Shown here piece by piece: positions 45,006 to 57,265 of a stretch of 64,000 bases of DNA. Origin of the DNA: Diphasiastrum complanatum (taxonomy: Eukaryota; Streptophyta; Lycopodiopsida; Lycopodiales; Lycopodiaceae). The stretch is from the NCBI GenBank assembly GCA_029204225.1, contig CM055113.1, positions 26,527,462 through 26,591,461 on the forward strand, given 5' to 3'. Each line of letters begins with the position of its first letter. Position 1 is the first letter of the stretch. A model generated the notes under the pieces. The model did not search any database. It was not told the origin of the DNA and saw nothing but the letters and a program-made list of their open reading frames with translations. Both the position numbers and the translations under genes were made by a program.

Positions 45006-45609
45006 CAGACTCCGAAAGTACAACAAGCTATGTTTTTATCTTGATATATACTAAGTTTGTTTATTTCCTAAATTCTGTTATTTAATTCTGTTTACTACTT
45101 GTTTGACATTTTGACAAAAAAAAATTGATATGTTTCTTATTTAGAATATCAAGATATTCTCAAATCAGGACTACAATCAGTCTTTTTATATCCAACCACA
45201 AGATTCATTCTTTTTCTGGAGTTTTGATGTACAATCATACTAGATAGAATTCGCTCAAATCCATTTTTACTGTCCACGATTCATTTATTCCTCCACGAAT
45301 TCTATCTCAGAGTTAAACTTTTCAAAAATAGAAAAATCAATTTTTTGCATCAAATCCTCACAGACAAAATTCGTAGATAATTCCTTGTGCCTCAAAATTA
45401 CCTCCACGATTTCTCTGTCATATCCACAAATTCTAATCAAACCAATTTTTGTACTGTCAGTCATTTTTACTCATTTTGTACAAAAAAACCACTTACAAAA
45501 ACTCATCGGACCTCAAAACATTGCCTTGAATTTCGTAAACCTCACTAGGAAACTGTGGGCACTAAGGATGATTATTGGGAGAAGTTACGATTTCTTATTA
45601 AAAAAAGTC

Positions 45610-46660
45610 TATATATAGGCCTCACCCATTCTCTCCACGAGTTCAATCTAGATTTCTGTAAGAGAATTCATGCTGAAAATTTTTAAAATTTTCAACATCT
45701 CCAAAACTATCAAGAATTGTTTTTTCACTACTGCTATCATGACTTCCAAAGACTCATCGCTCTCACTACATCGTCGTAAGGTCCCCAAACATTTTTTAGA
45801 CAATTTATCATTGATTTATATCAAGAACTATCTTGCAGTGCTGATACTGGCCAAAGATATCTTAACAAACATTGGATTTGATCTCACCCATTTCACTGAT
45901 CATCAGAGTGAGAGTCTGGTCTGAGCGGCCTATTGACATATTTAGATGAGTTTCATTCTTTCAAACTCACCTCCAAGGATGACAATTACAACATAATCGA
46001 CATCTCTCCAGAATGCTTACAATGCATAGGATTTTCAAATCTGGGTGAGATGATTCACGACAGTTATGATTCTTAATATTTCACGAAGTTCTTGCAAGAA
46101 GACGACAAAACCATTGCACAGACCAATGACGACATATCGATTAAGCTAATCAAGGATTCTAAGCTTCAGGCAGCCGCAGAAATTCTCGTGCACATGGTCG
46201 AGGTACACAACACCAAGATGGATCGCATCCCACCAAGCAATCTATTTTCATTAACTCTGACCATGGATGATCCAACCAAGAATTACAAGTGGGCAGAGAA
46301 AGTCGCCGGCAAATTATGTGTGGCCTTGAAAGCCAAGAAATCCCCTACCAAGTGTGGCTATCTCTTGCACATGTTGGTCGCACAACATCTGGGACAACGA
46401 ACGGCCACCACACTGAAAGACTAGAGGAAGTCTATCCTAGCACAAAAAAAATGGGCCACCCGATAGGTATCAGCAGAAACTTCCTCACCTACACCTCCCA
46501 CAAAGAAGCAAAAAGGCAAGGCAATAAGCATCAAGACCGGTATTTCCCCTTATATCTTATCTAGTGATATAGGGACAGAGTATGCTGAATCCAGAGCGAG
46601 CTTGAAATCCTCTAAATTCCCAAAGGAGGTTCTAGCGTAGCAAGAGACCCTACTCCAACA
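45610..46660 (+). pseudogene. Unidentified gene or gag-like remnant with TATA box
   Basis: A TATATATA box (45610-45617) precedes a frame from the ATG at 45739 (MTSKDSSLSLHRRKVPKHF). It continues with slips as FHSFKLTSKDDNYN, IDISPECLQCIGF and ISIKLIKDSKLQAAAEIL, then MDDPTKNYKWAEKVAGKLCV and CGYLLHMLVAQHLGQ (46092-46424), ending in Lys-rich PPTKKQKGKAIS. Soluble, with no catalytic motif seen. Present only in the right arm. It could be a retroelement ORF1/gag or a host gene. Stops and frameshifts are present. Confidence 0.4.
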
Positions 46661-46869
46661 GGCCCAACAACGAAGACAAGTGGTAGCTAAGAATATCAAC
46701 AAAATTGATATCAATGATAGGGATTTCTAGATCAAAAATTTGTTCGTTATCGGCCAGAGGAGTATAGGTACAATCATCCTGATGTTGAGTTTTAAGTTGA
46801 TTTTTTATCAGATTTGTTGTTTGTTTAGTGGAAGGGCTAGATGGGTTGTCTGCATGACATGTAGCTTTG

Positions 46870-47110
46870 CAGAAGTCCCATAACCAAAAAATGCTTCTTG
46901 GTTTCCAAGGGAAGCTCGAACTTGGGACCAAAGAAACTTTGGATGCCAAGCTAACCAACTAGGCCAACCCCTTTGGGTCATAACCATATAATGCTTCTTG
47001 GTTTCCAAGGGGAGGCTCGAACTTGGGACCAAAGAAACTTTCGATGTCCATAACCAAAGAATGCTTCTTGGTTTCCAAGGGGAGTCTCGAATCTGAGACC
47101 AAAGAAACTT
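46870..47110 (-). repeat. Three-copy minisatellite (right arm)
   Basis: Reverse complement of 30090-30336, with the same three copies and spacing. Confidence 0.8.
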
Positions 47111-47640
47111 TGGATGTCAAGCTAACCAAGGGGGAATGTCGTATGCTTATAGTGCTGTTTGAACGTCTCCGTGTATGTGAACTGCTTAGCTAGTCAACGG
47201 CTTTTTGAGGTTCGAGATTCGGATTCTTAAGTCTCTAAAGCAAATGAGGATTCTATGAAAACCCTAATAACGTGAGAGATGATAGAAAGGGGGCTTGTGA
47301 AGAGAGAGAGAGAATCGTTCATTGATCTACATAAGCAGTGCGAGAGAAATTGAACAGGAGCATTTATTAATCTGCACAACAAATGTAGGTGAGAGAGAAA
47401 AGCATTTATTAATCTACTTAATACAGTAAGTGGCATAAGTAACGCCTGGGGTAACCAGCATGACCAATCACTTATTCTGTGATAACCTAAACATGTATAT
47501 TCTACCTTGAACTACACATCTCTATTACCAGTGCAACACCGGCCTTATTCTACATAATTTGTATTACCAGTTTTAACGTATATTCGAAAAGAAAATGTAG
47601 AAACTAAGGATCTGTAGAACTCCATCGCCGTGACATGCTG

Positions 47641-47973
47641 TTACTGATCATTCGCATTCGCAGTGATAGTGGGCTTCGCATTCTGCAAACTGGGTTTTAT
47701 TGTTTTATCCTCTTTGTCATTTCTCGGCTTCAGCTCAGAAAGATGATCCAAATCACGAAATAAGACACAGCTTTCAGCAAAAGAAGCCATGGCTACACCG
47801 GCGCCCACAAAGCAAAAGAGGAAGAGCATTGCAAAGAGCATGCTGTAGGCCTCTGAAACGCATTGCACCAGCTTCGCCAGGCTCCCATGCTGATTCTTTT
47901 GCGATCTGTCTTCATTTTCAGCATAATACATATGAAGGGCTCGCACTGCTGCGCTTGATGAATCAGCCTCCAT
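47641..47973 (-). CDS. Small single-pass membrane protein, 110 aa (right-arm copy)
   Basis: Mirror of the gene at 29232-29564 and encodes what appears to be the identical 110-residue product: acidic/polar N-terminus, one span at residues 43-63, charged tail. ATG at 47973. The TATA box (TTTATATA on this strand) is at 48167-48174. The upstream region differs from the left copy by a small insertion near 48425-48440 (CTTCTGGATGTAAGTGG). Having both copies intact while neighbouring transposon frames are broken is the main argument for function. Confidence 0.6.
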   Translation of the reverse strand: MEADSSSAAVRALHMYYAENEDRSQKNQHGSLAKLVQCVSEAYSMLFAMLFLFCFVGAGVAMASFAESCVLFRDLDHLSELKPRNDKEDKTIKPSLQNAKPTITANANDQ

Positions 47974-48166
47974 CTTTACTGACAAACACCACAAACCTAG
48001 CAAGGATCTTTACTGAAAAAAAAACGATGTCTGTTGTGGGTTGCCAAAGGAACAAGGCCCGCTGATTAAGATCAGAAAGTTCGAAGTCCCCAAGTGCACT
48101 TGGAACTTCGGAATTCCAAAATTATCTATCTACTGGAACCATGAGAGCTAAAGTTTCATCCGGAAA

Positions 48167-48174
48167 TTTATATA
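48167..48174 (-). promoter_or_regulatory. TATA box of the right-arm 110-aa gene
   Basis: TATATAAA on the - strand, 194 bp before the ATG, mirroring the left copy. Confidence 0.65.
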
Positions 48175-48529
48175 GGAAGTGAAGATGTGGCGATCAACTA
48201 GTTACCTGTGAAAGACCAGATTTTCTATTTATTTTAATGCTGTTCACGCTCTAGAATGTAGGCAGATGAGCATTCCCTGTAAACAACGGGAGAAGAGTCC
48301 ACAAATATCTAACGACAGACTTGAGAGGAAGGACATGACCCACACGCCACACACTGACCCTAAACACGCTCTTCCATCCTCTTCCACGATGGCACCTCTT
48401 GTGCTCTTCTGGATGGCACCTCTTCTGGATGTAAGTGGGCCCTTCAATAGAAGAGGGGTTGAGGTAGTAATGTAGCTTTGCTTGGCATTGGATCTTCCTT
48501 GGTCTAACAAACCAATGACATCTCATTAT

Positions 48530-49240
48530 GTTTTGACTTTGCTACCTACAAGTTTTGATTTGCACAATAATGTCCGCATGTGCTCACACTTTTTTTTTTG
48601 CAAGTGTGTTGGTTTACTCTAGCTTCTTAGTTCAACCGATTTTTTTCTTTTCCAACCTTGAAGATTCCACAACTTTTAAAAGCTAGTCGATTTTTCATTC
48701 AAGTTCAAAAGTGCACTTGCAAATTGTTTATTGAAATTTTCTTAAGACATCAATTCTATGCAATTTGAAACTTAGTAGAAAATTAAAATACTTAAGAACC
48801 CTCAATATCAAACATACATTTGAAATACTTTTAGCTAAGTTTTTCAAAAGAAATCCAAAAAATAGTGATACTTATTGTAGCATGTATATCTACTTTCTAA
48901 AACTCAAAATAACCCAATATAAAATGTAAGTTTTCAAATGAAACATGTCAAAGTATTCTAAACAATTTCTTCCTATTTTTGCATAAAGGAGGTAAGTTTC
49001 ATGCTAGCATATTCACATTTTCAGCCGATTTTTAGACTTTTGGTTTTTTGCTTGTTTCAAGATCAATCGATAAATTTCAAAACCAACCGATTGGTTGTAG
49101 GACTTTGCCGGTTCTCTATGAGCATTGTAGCTATAGTAGCCCCACTCCCCCCGGATGGTTCCTTTAAATTAGCACTTTTTCCGTGCACAAATTCTCTTCA
49201 TTGCCAAGGTTATAGGCACTCTTATTCAACTTGGCTAAGT
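48530..49240. other. Non-coding, mirror of 27985-28690
   Basis: Nearly identical to the left-arm equivalent. No coding signal. Confidence 0.5.
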
Positions 49241-49256
49241 TGACTTAAGGTTACTT

Positions 49257-50246
49257 ATTGGAATTGCTTTGCAAAAGGCCATAGTATGTGTTGAAGTTAG
49301 TGAATAGAGAGCATATACACCACAACAAGATGGTGTAGCCGAGCAAAAGAATTGTACATTAGTGATATGTGCAAGGAGTATTATGGAAGCTCGTGGATTG
49401 GCAACTACTATTGGGCCGAAGTAGTCCAAATAGCATCTTATCTGCATAATTACCCTTCAATCAAGACACTTGAAGGTATTACTCCTGAAGAGGCTTATAG
49501 TAGTCGTAAACCGAGTGTTACTCAATTTAAAGTATTTGGACTTTCAATGTATATGCCTATACTCGATGAAAGATGTAGAAAGCTTGACGCATTGAAGTGC
49601 ATATGTGCTGGCTATTTTTTAAAATTCAAGACTTATAAGTTATTTGAGCCTATGACACAAGAGACTTATGATAGTCAAGATGTCATATTTGATGGGAATA
49701 ATTCACTTGGCTTACCATTGGAGGATCAAATGACGGAACCATGGGTTATTCTTGATGATTTCGATGACAAAATTCGAGAATCATGGTGCTACACATCCAG
49801 CTGTTGAAGGTAATCAAGAACTTGATGGTGAGAATATTGATATTACTTCTACTTTAGATGATGTTTCTTCTCATATTCATGTTGATCTACAAGATCAAGG
49901 CATTGTTTTGAAGAGGCCAAATTGCTATTTGAGAATGGTTGGTGATATTTAAAATTTCACTTTGCCATAATCAAGTGAATAGGGTTCCAAGAGGCAACTT
50001 AGGCCAAGAGCACCTAAATATTATGTCAAATATGCATTGATGGCTAGTGTGCTTAACACTAATGAACCTAACTCTTATGAAAAAGCTGCTATGAGTGATC
50101 ATTGGATGAAGGCCATGTGGGAGGAATAAAATTCCATCGTGAAGATGACACATGCAGCCATCCAAAAACCAAGTAGATCTACAAGGTAAATTACGGGTTA
50201 GATGAAACTCTTGACAAGTATAAGGCTCGTTTGGTAGCAAATACGT
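49257..50246 (+). pseudogene. Ty1/copia integrase tail and RT start (right arm)
   Basis: Mirror of the left-arm copia remnant. Reads YYWAEVVQIASYLHNYPS, TPEEAYSSRKPS and PMTQETYDSQDVIFDG, then SYEKAAMSDHWMKAMWEE. It lacks the left arm's 272-bp duplication. The partner sequence ends at 50246, where unrelated gypsy DNA begins. Confidence 0.8.
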
Positions 50247-50279
50247 AATGTAAATGTACACATGTACTTTTATTATTGG

Positions 50280-51463
50280 TCTGAAAAAAAGCTTTCAAGG
50301 TTGAAAAAAAATAAAAAGCATCTTTACAAAGGGTCTTTTTTTATTTTGGAATTCCTCTAATTCTCTCACCTGGTGGTAACCACTCTTTAGGTCAATTCCA
50401 TACCTTTACTCTTTTTCGCACTCTGAATTTGCTCTTGCGAGGATTGACCCTTATATTTTTTGAACTTTCTTTTCCCCCAAGGCTGAAACCCTCCTGAAGT
50501 AGGTGTCTCAGACTCCTTGACCTTTTTTCCATCTTCGTAATATAGGGCCATCTACAAGCCCTGTGGAAGCTTGGAGTCTGCTCCTTCCTTACGAAAGGCC
50601 GAAGGCTTTCACGCAAACCCTCCACAAATTGAAACACCTGTAAAAACATCGGCACCTCCTCAGGTATCTGCATGAGTGTCTCCCTATATTTGTCCGCATA
50701 TTCCTGTACGGACGTATTGCCTTGTTTGAGACTTGACCATGCTTGCATCGCCTGGTTTTTCTCATCCAATGGTACCCAATTCTCTGTAAACATATGCTTG
50801 AACACTTTACAAGTTGTAGGTACCAGATTGTCCTTCTTGACTTTGTGCCACCAACGTTGTGTAGTCTCTTATAGTCCATATGTGGCCTCCGCAATCTTTT
50901 GATCATCATCCTCAATGCCACACATCTGAAAAGCCTTTTCTCACTTTTGTATCTAGTTTTCCACGGCATCAGTATTCCGCATAACAACTGCTCCCGTGTA
51001 TTTCGGCGGTTTCAAATCCTTGATTGTGGGTAATTTTCGCGTCTTCGATAGATGTTCGACTTCTTTCTCAACTGTCACAGGTTCAACGGCCACCATAGAT
51101 GTTTCATTGACTCTCTCGGGTTCCTGTGGGGATTTGGTCGACTTCAATTATTCAAGAATTTGTTGTAGCACTATCTCCATGGTGTCAACCTTGGCTACCA
51201 CCTCTTCAATTCTCAATATCTCGGTGCTAGAACCCTCCAACAGATCCATATTTACAGTGTTAGAAACCTGTCCACTTGCTTAGAGGTCAAAATTTTCAGC
51301 AAACAAGAGTTTTTGATTCGATTCTGAAATCGATATCCGTTCCAATTTTGAATTTGATATCTGTTCTTCGTGATTGAAATCAAAATCCGATCCGATTCTG
51401 ACCTGAATTTGATTCTTGCCACTTTCTTCCCAACGTAAACCCCAATTGGCTCTGATACCAAAT
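50280..51463 (-). pseudogene. Ty3/gypsy gag with PBS and RT scrap
   Basis: On the - strand a PBS (TTTGGTATCAGAGCC, 51448-51463) is followed by a leader and gag: FTENWVPLDEKNQAMQAW, NTSVQEYADKYRETLMQIP and FVEGLRESLRPFV (50805-50560). At 50390-50360 it reads IDLKSGYHQV, the gypsy RT start, so protease is deleted. Right-arm only. Confidence 0.75.
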
Positions 51464-51559
51464 GTCAGGCTCTCCCTGAACTCCTAGAAACTTTTCTCCC
51501 TCCGATTCCCTATAAGAACAAGCATCAAACAGATCAAAGCATCAAGTGAATGGTATTGG

Positions 51560-54260
51560 TTCACTATGGGTCAACACAAATGGCAGAGACACACGACTCG
51601 AAGACATTTTGTTCGTACCTACACTGTAGTAGAACTTTCTATCAGTGGCAAGAATAACTGATGGAAGGATGTGTGTTACGTTCTCAGATGAAGCATGGAA
51701 TGTTGTTGATGCAAGCACCAGTACACTGATTACCCACATGAATTCAATGGCACTTTATCAAGCAAGCCATCATGGAGCAATCACAGGGGTGAGCATCTGG
51801 AATGCAACCAATTTGATGACCTGTGATGCATGTATAAAAGGTAAGATGTCACGTACTCCTTTTGTCAAGGACTCCTACTGAATGACAAAGATTCTAGAGC
51901 TAGTACATTTAGACATATGTGGACCTTTCAACGTGATCTCAGTAGGAGGCTCGGAATACTATATCAGCTTTATTAATGATTACAGTAAGTTTGCTAGAGT
52001 CTACTTCATTCACAAAAAATTCACAGAGTATGTGAACTGGGCAGAAAGATGCACAGGAAATAAGGTAAAATAGATCATAATAGATCGGGGTGGAGAATAC
52101 ATCTCAAACCAATTCACTGATTTCTACAATGATCGAGGAATCATTCACAGAAGGACAGCATCCTATACACCGCAGCACAATGGTGTTGCAAAAAGAAAGA
52201 ACAGGACTCTCATGGAAGCCGCCAGGTGCATGATGGCCTATTCAAAGGCTCCAAAAGTATTGTGGGCTAAAGCAATAGCTATAGTTGCTTACATTCAGAA
52301 CAGGACAGGAAAATCTAGTGTCCCTCACACAACACCACACGAACTATGGTGGGGTAGAAAACCCAATCTGACTCATATTCGAATCTTTGGTTGTGCAGCA
52401 TATGCACATGTTTCTAACAAGCTTCGAAAGAAGCTTGATGAGAAAGTAGAACAAGGATATCTTGTAGGATATGACAATCATTCGTCATATTATAGAATCT
52501 ATATGTCAGAGACAAACATAGTGAAGACAGTCAGAGACATCAAGTTCGATGAGACCAGAACAATGCCCAACAATGATCCTGTCAAATATGAAGTCCTTGG
52601 AAGACAATATTATGATCTACTTACCGTGATAGAGGGAGAAGAGGACAAACAATTAGACGAAGATGTTCGAGTCGCACCTTAGTTAGGGGACAAATCAGAC
52701 AAAGAAAGATTCGCAAGCCAGCCTACTGCTACTACACCTGTAAACCGAAATGGTTCCGAACCTAGCAGACTAAATAAAGACAAGAGTATTGCAATACCAC
52801 AAGGATCTCCTAGAAGATAAAAAAGAGAATGAAGAGCACTAGCAAGATTTGTGCCAGGCAGCTCAGATTCTACGTCAAAGGAGTTTTGTGGATTCAATGG
52901 AGAACCACAAACATTCGAGGAAGCAATTGAATGTCCAGACAAGGACAAATGGATCCAAGCCATGAATGAGGAGATGGAATCCATGAAGAAGAATGAGGTA
53001 TGGACATTGCAGCCATTACCAGACAAGCGAAAGACTGTACAATTGAAGTATGGACCGAATGAAAATATTTCAAAGTATAAAGCCAGACTTGCAGCAAAGG
53101 GTTTCTCTCAGAAATATGGTATCAACTACGCTGAGACCTTCTCTCTAGTCGTGAAACATTCGTCTCTATGCTTACTGTTTGCATATGCAGCCACTTATGA
53201 TCTCAGGATTCACATCGTGGACAAAAAGACAACGTTATTGCATGGTGAGCTAGACGAAGAAGTCTACATGGATCAACCTCCAAGCTACATTTCAAACTCA
53301 CTTCCTACTCATGCATGCAGAATGCACAAGAGTATCTACGGTCTGAAGCAATCAGCACGACAATGGTATAAGAAGAAAGATCAAGCCCTGAAATCCTTAG
53401 GATTCAAGCCACTAATAGCTGATTTCTTAATGTTTACATAAGAATTACAGATGGGAAGATCATCATTGTAGCTATATATGTAGACAACACCCTGATACTC
53501 TACAAAAGTGAAGAACTTATTGCTGAGGTGAAGTACGACATCCCGAAACATTTCGAGATTGCAGAGCTAGGAGAAGCCAGATGTTATCTTGGCTTACAAA
53601 TTGACAAAGACTATGAGGAAGGGAAATTGTACCTTCATCAGTCTAGATATACCTAGAAAATCCTAGAAGAATTCGAGATGATGAATTGCAAAGGAGCAAA
53701 TACTCCAATGCTTGCAGGAACAATCCTGACAAATGAAGATTGTTCGAAGACTGAAGAGGAAAGAGAATTGATGGAACATACACCATACAGGAAGCTGATC
53801 GGATCACTAAGGGTCGGGCATCTCTCAAGGACGGCTGTAAAAGTGTCTCAAGAGGATGTACCATCGCAGCATGAGCAACAATTCTCTGGGTCATCAAAAA
53901 GTAAACCATCGTGGCTCAGTCATCCTCCGAAGCAGAATACGTAACAGCAGCAAAGATGGCCAATGAAATCACTTGGCTCAAATAGTTCCTTGATGAACTA
54001 GGTGAAACGAGGAATGAACCTCTGATTTTGCGGATGGACAATACATCTGCAATACACCTGACAAAGGATTCCATGTTTTAGTCAAGGACGAAACACATTG
54101 CAATCAAGTACCACTTCATAAGGGCTCTGATCGAAAAGAAGAAGTTGCAGACTACTTTCATTGAAACGAAGGAGATGATTGCTGACATTTTCACAAAGGC
54201 CTTAGACAAAGGTCTGTTCGAGAAACAGAGGAGCAGTCTTGGAATCATCAAGCTATCACG
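51560..54260 (+). pseudogene. Ty1/copia pol, nearly full length
   Basis: In order: pre-integrase zinc region (CDACIKGKMSRTPF, about 51816), integrase core (LVHLDICGPFN; IIIDRGGEYISNQF near 52075-52120; TPQHNGVAKRKNRTLMEAA), RT (DKWIQAMNEEMESMKKNEVW, IYGLKQSARQWY) and RNase H (YHFIRAL, MIADIFTKALDKGLFEKQ). The RT catalytic YVDD reads YVDN (about 53477). Several stops and frame slips. No LTRs are recognisable at either end. It separates right-arm palindrome blocks and has no left-arm partner. Confidence 0.85.
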
Positions 54261-54902
54261 CTTTGAGAGGGAGCTTAGAAAAAAAAATGTTTCTATTACC
54301 AAAGCTTTGCTAGCTTTTAACTCGCAACCTTATGAAAAGACACGAAGCGACATGAAAAAATTTGCGACACGAAACCCTTTGTGCTTCAAAGGACCAGGAA
54401 CATCAAACAAGTACTATGAAAAGTATGAATCCCTGATATGATATGGTGACATCAGCAGAAGAGTGTTTGGACGTGCCTAATCTGCCACTCTTACAATCCA
54501 TGATTAATTATAGATGGTTTAATCTATCTGATCAGGAATGTTACTCTGAGTATATACAATTGCTAGATGCATCAAACAGAAAAAGATAAGAAATATACAG
54601 AATAAAAAAAGTCCGTCTGTGAGTGAGACAATTTTGTAAACAGGATCCACAATGATCCAAGAAGTCCGCTAGTAAGCAAGACACTGCTCGTGGGAGAACA
54701 CCGTTTCTCTCATGCCAATGCGTTGTGTGGGTCTGTCACACAGTGCTTGAAATCAAGAGGATCAATAGATGATGTTGTAGCTGTTATGCACATATCATTC
54801 TAAATTTTGTCTGACTTGAATGATTTATTGTCTACTATTGTTCGTGTATCTCATTTACTTGTTATGTTAACGTACAAAGAGTGTGTAGAGTGTATGTCAT
54901 TC
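54261..54902. other. Copia downstream region
   Basis: The RNase H frame stays open for about 60 codons past the usual end (to 54438: SITKALLAFNSQPYEK, FATRNPLCFKGPG), then non-coding sequence. No polypurine tract or LTR recognised. Confidence 0.4.
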
Positions 54903-56155
54903 ATGTTTCAACCCCAATCCGCATCAACTTAGACCTCAAGTTTTACATGGTTACCATAAAATAAGTCAAACTTTGTTGTATCCTTCACATAACTAAGAAT
55001 ACACTTAGAGGCTTTCCAATGTGATTGCTTCAAAACGTGCATAAATTGACTTAATAGTCCCACGACATACCAAATATCCGATCTAGTAGTTGTGAGGTAG
55101 ATTATGTTTCCAACTAAAGAATGATGCTCAGTCGCATCAAAAGATTCATGATCATCATACTTTAAGAGTTTTGCTTACTATCCATCAGAGCAAAGGAAGA
55201 AACTCTACTATATCTGTACCAAGTTCATATTTTTTGGATATCCATTAGATTATCAAGCCTAACAACTACTCTTGCCTTGTATTTGTCAGTAGATCATCTA
55301 TACGATTTTTTATTGTGTACACCCACTTATTCCCAATAGGTTTCTTATTTGTAGGAAGATCCACAAGTTCCTAGGTGTGGTGCTTTTCAGCGGACTTCAT
55401 CTTGTCTTCCATCACTTTTTGCCAAACTTTGGTCTCCCTCGCTTCTTCAAATATAGCAAGTTCATGGTAATTCTTAATTTCAGTAATAAGAGTATGGTTT
55501 ACTTGGAACCTTCATGAAGGTCTTTGCTCTCTCATGGATCTTCTAACCTCTACTACTTGACTTGCAGATGGTACTTCTTTGGCACCCTCTTGTACCAGCT
55601 TCTCATACCATGTTGGTAATTTATATTTAGGTGATAGGCTCCTCCTCACTTTTTTGTTATAGGCCTTCGTATCGGCTTCAACCCTTAAATAGGCTATAAT
55701 GACCTCCCATAGCTCGTTCTCCATGAGAATTTTTTGAGCTTGAACTTCCAAACATAATAATTAGCTTGCTTGTACGACTTCCTCCATAATAGAAATAGCT
55801 TTAAAAAACAACTCGTTTAGGCTTAAAAATTCATTTTTTAAATGCAAAATGAAGGTAATGCCACACTCTAGACCTTGTAGCCTGGCCACCTATTTCAAGT
55901 CTTACCAGCACCAAATTTGGCTTTAAACGGCCTTTAAAGCTTCACAAAATGCTAAATTTGGCATTATCAGGGCGTTATTAGCTCTGATCGATAGAATGGT
56001 GGAAATTCCATTTGAAATGGAGCTTCTTCCTAAGAAATAATGCTCCTTAATTTTATTGACTACTAGCTGCTATAAAAAATTTGGTCAAAATTGAAGCTAA
56101 TTTGACTAAGAAAATCCTTTTAGTAAGAGCTATTGGCAAAAGGAGAAAAGTGAAC
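54903..56155 (-). pseudogene. Ty1/copia gag-RT-RNase H, collinear (right arm)
   Basis: On the - strand gag (55751-55512, MEVQAQKILMENELWEVII) leads into RT (TSLPNWY.KLVQEGAKEVPS, then the segment near 54960-55450). It then runs directly into the RNase H start with VDADWG (54952-54903). This is the undisturbed order. In the left arm the same gag-RT block is flipped. About 680 bp is deleted relative to the left copy. Confidence 0.75.
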
Positions 56156-56157
56156 CA

Positions 56158-57265
56158 AAATTTCTTACTAAAGTTTTTCAATGAAGAATGGTCAATTCTG
56201 GACTTCGAGTTCCTTCAGGCCCATTTCAGTTGAGCTCGATTCTATGGCCCAGATGTCTTGCAATTTCCATTGTTGATCTTGCCTTACTTGTAATTGGATG
56301 GCTATCTAAGATTTGACATGCCAATTTCAATTCATGCAACCACTACGCACATGGAGACGCAAAGTGTCTCTTCTTCCTCAACACACGCGAGCCTCCAATC
56401 TTCTCTTCTCTTTTTTCTTTGTTGTTTTTCTCAACTATGGCTAATCTATCTGACATGGATCTCAATCGTCTCTCCATGGCCCTCTTCCACCAAGCTCGGT
56501 GGCCATATTGAGGTGCCTTCCTTAGCGATTTACGATTTCATAAACATCGCCTACACCGAAATATCTTCACTTTTGCACTTATAAACCCTAGCTCTAAACC
56601 AGCTAGTCTTCTTGGCCATTTCTTAAACTTTTTTTGAGATCGCTGTTGTAGATGCTCACATGATGGAGGTCGCCTTGCTACTGGCTACTCGTTGGAACTG
56701 ACCGTATCAAATTTGATGTGGTATCAAACACAAAAAATGCGCGTTTCCAAGATAGAGCACTGATATCTCACAAAACTTGGAAATTTTGAAATTTTATTAG
56801 ATTTCCACCAAACAAAATCAAGCTTTTAAATCCACCAATCTTGACTCCTCTATGATGTTGGAACGCTTTCTCGAGATTCATATTTTTATGTTCAAGAAGA
56901 CTTGGCATCACAGTGTCAACACACTTGGAAAGTGATGATAATTATACCTATCGAGCATATAATATTAATACTTGACTAGATCTCATGTATAATCTTATGT
57001 CTACACAATGCTCAAAAACTAGTACAATCTCTTGGGCCTAACATTGAACAGAATAACAAACGAAACAAAAAATCAATGAAATGCTAGTAAAAGAAGAAGA
57101 ACCTGATACCCAAGTTACTTTATCCATAAGGGCACATAGTGACTTATTTAAAGTGACAGTCTTGTTAGAAAAGACAAAACCCTAGTTTGGAGCTATAAGG
57201 CTTTTAGATATCATGAGCCAATGTCCTATTAGGTTATTGATAATGTGCACAATTGACACATGACT
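56158..57265. other. Non-coding palindrome block
   Basis: Reverse-complement partner of 17118-18440. A CTCTTCTTCCTCAACACACG region near 56370 has a conserved frame on both arms, but I see no recognisable domain. Confidence 0.45.
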
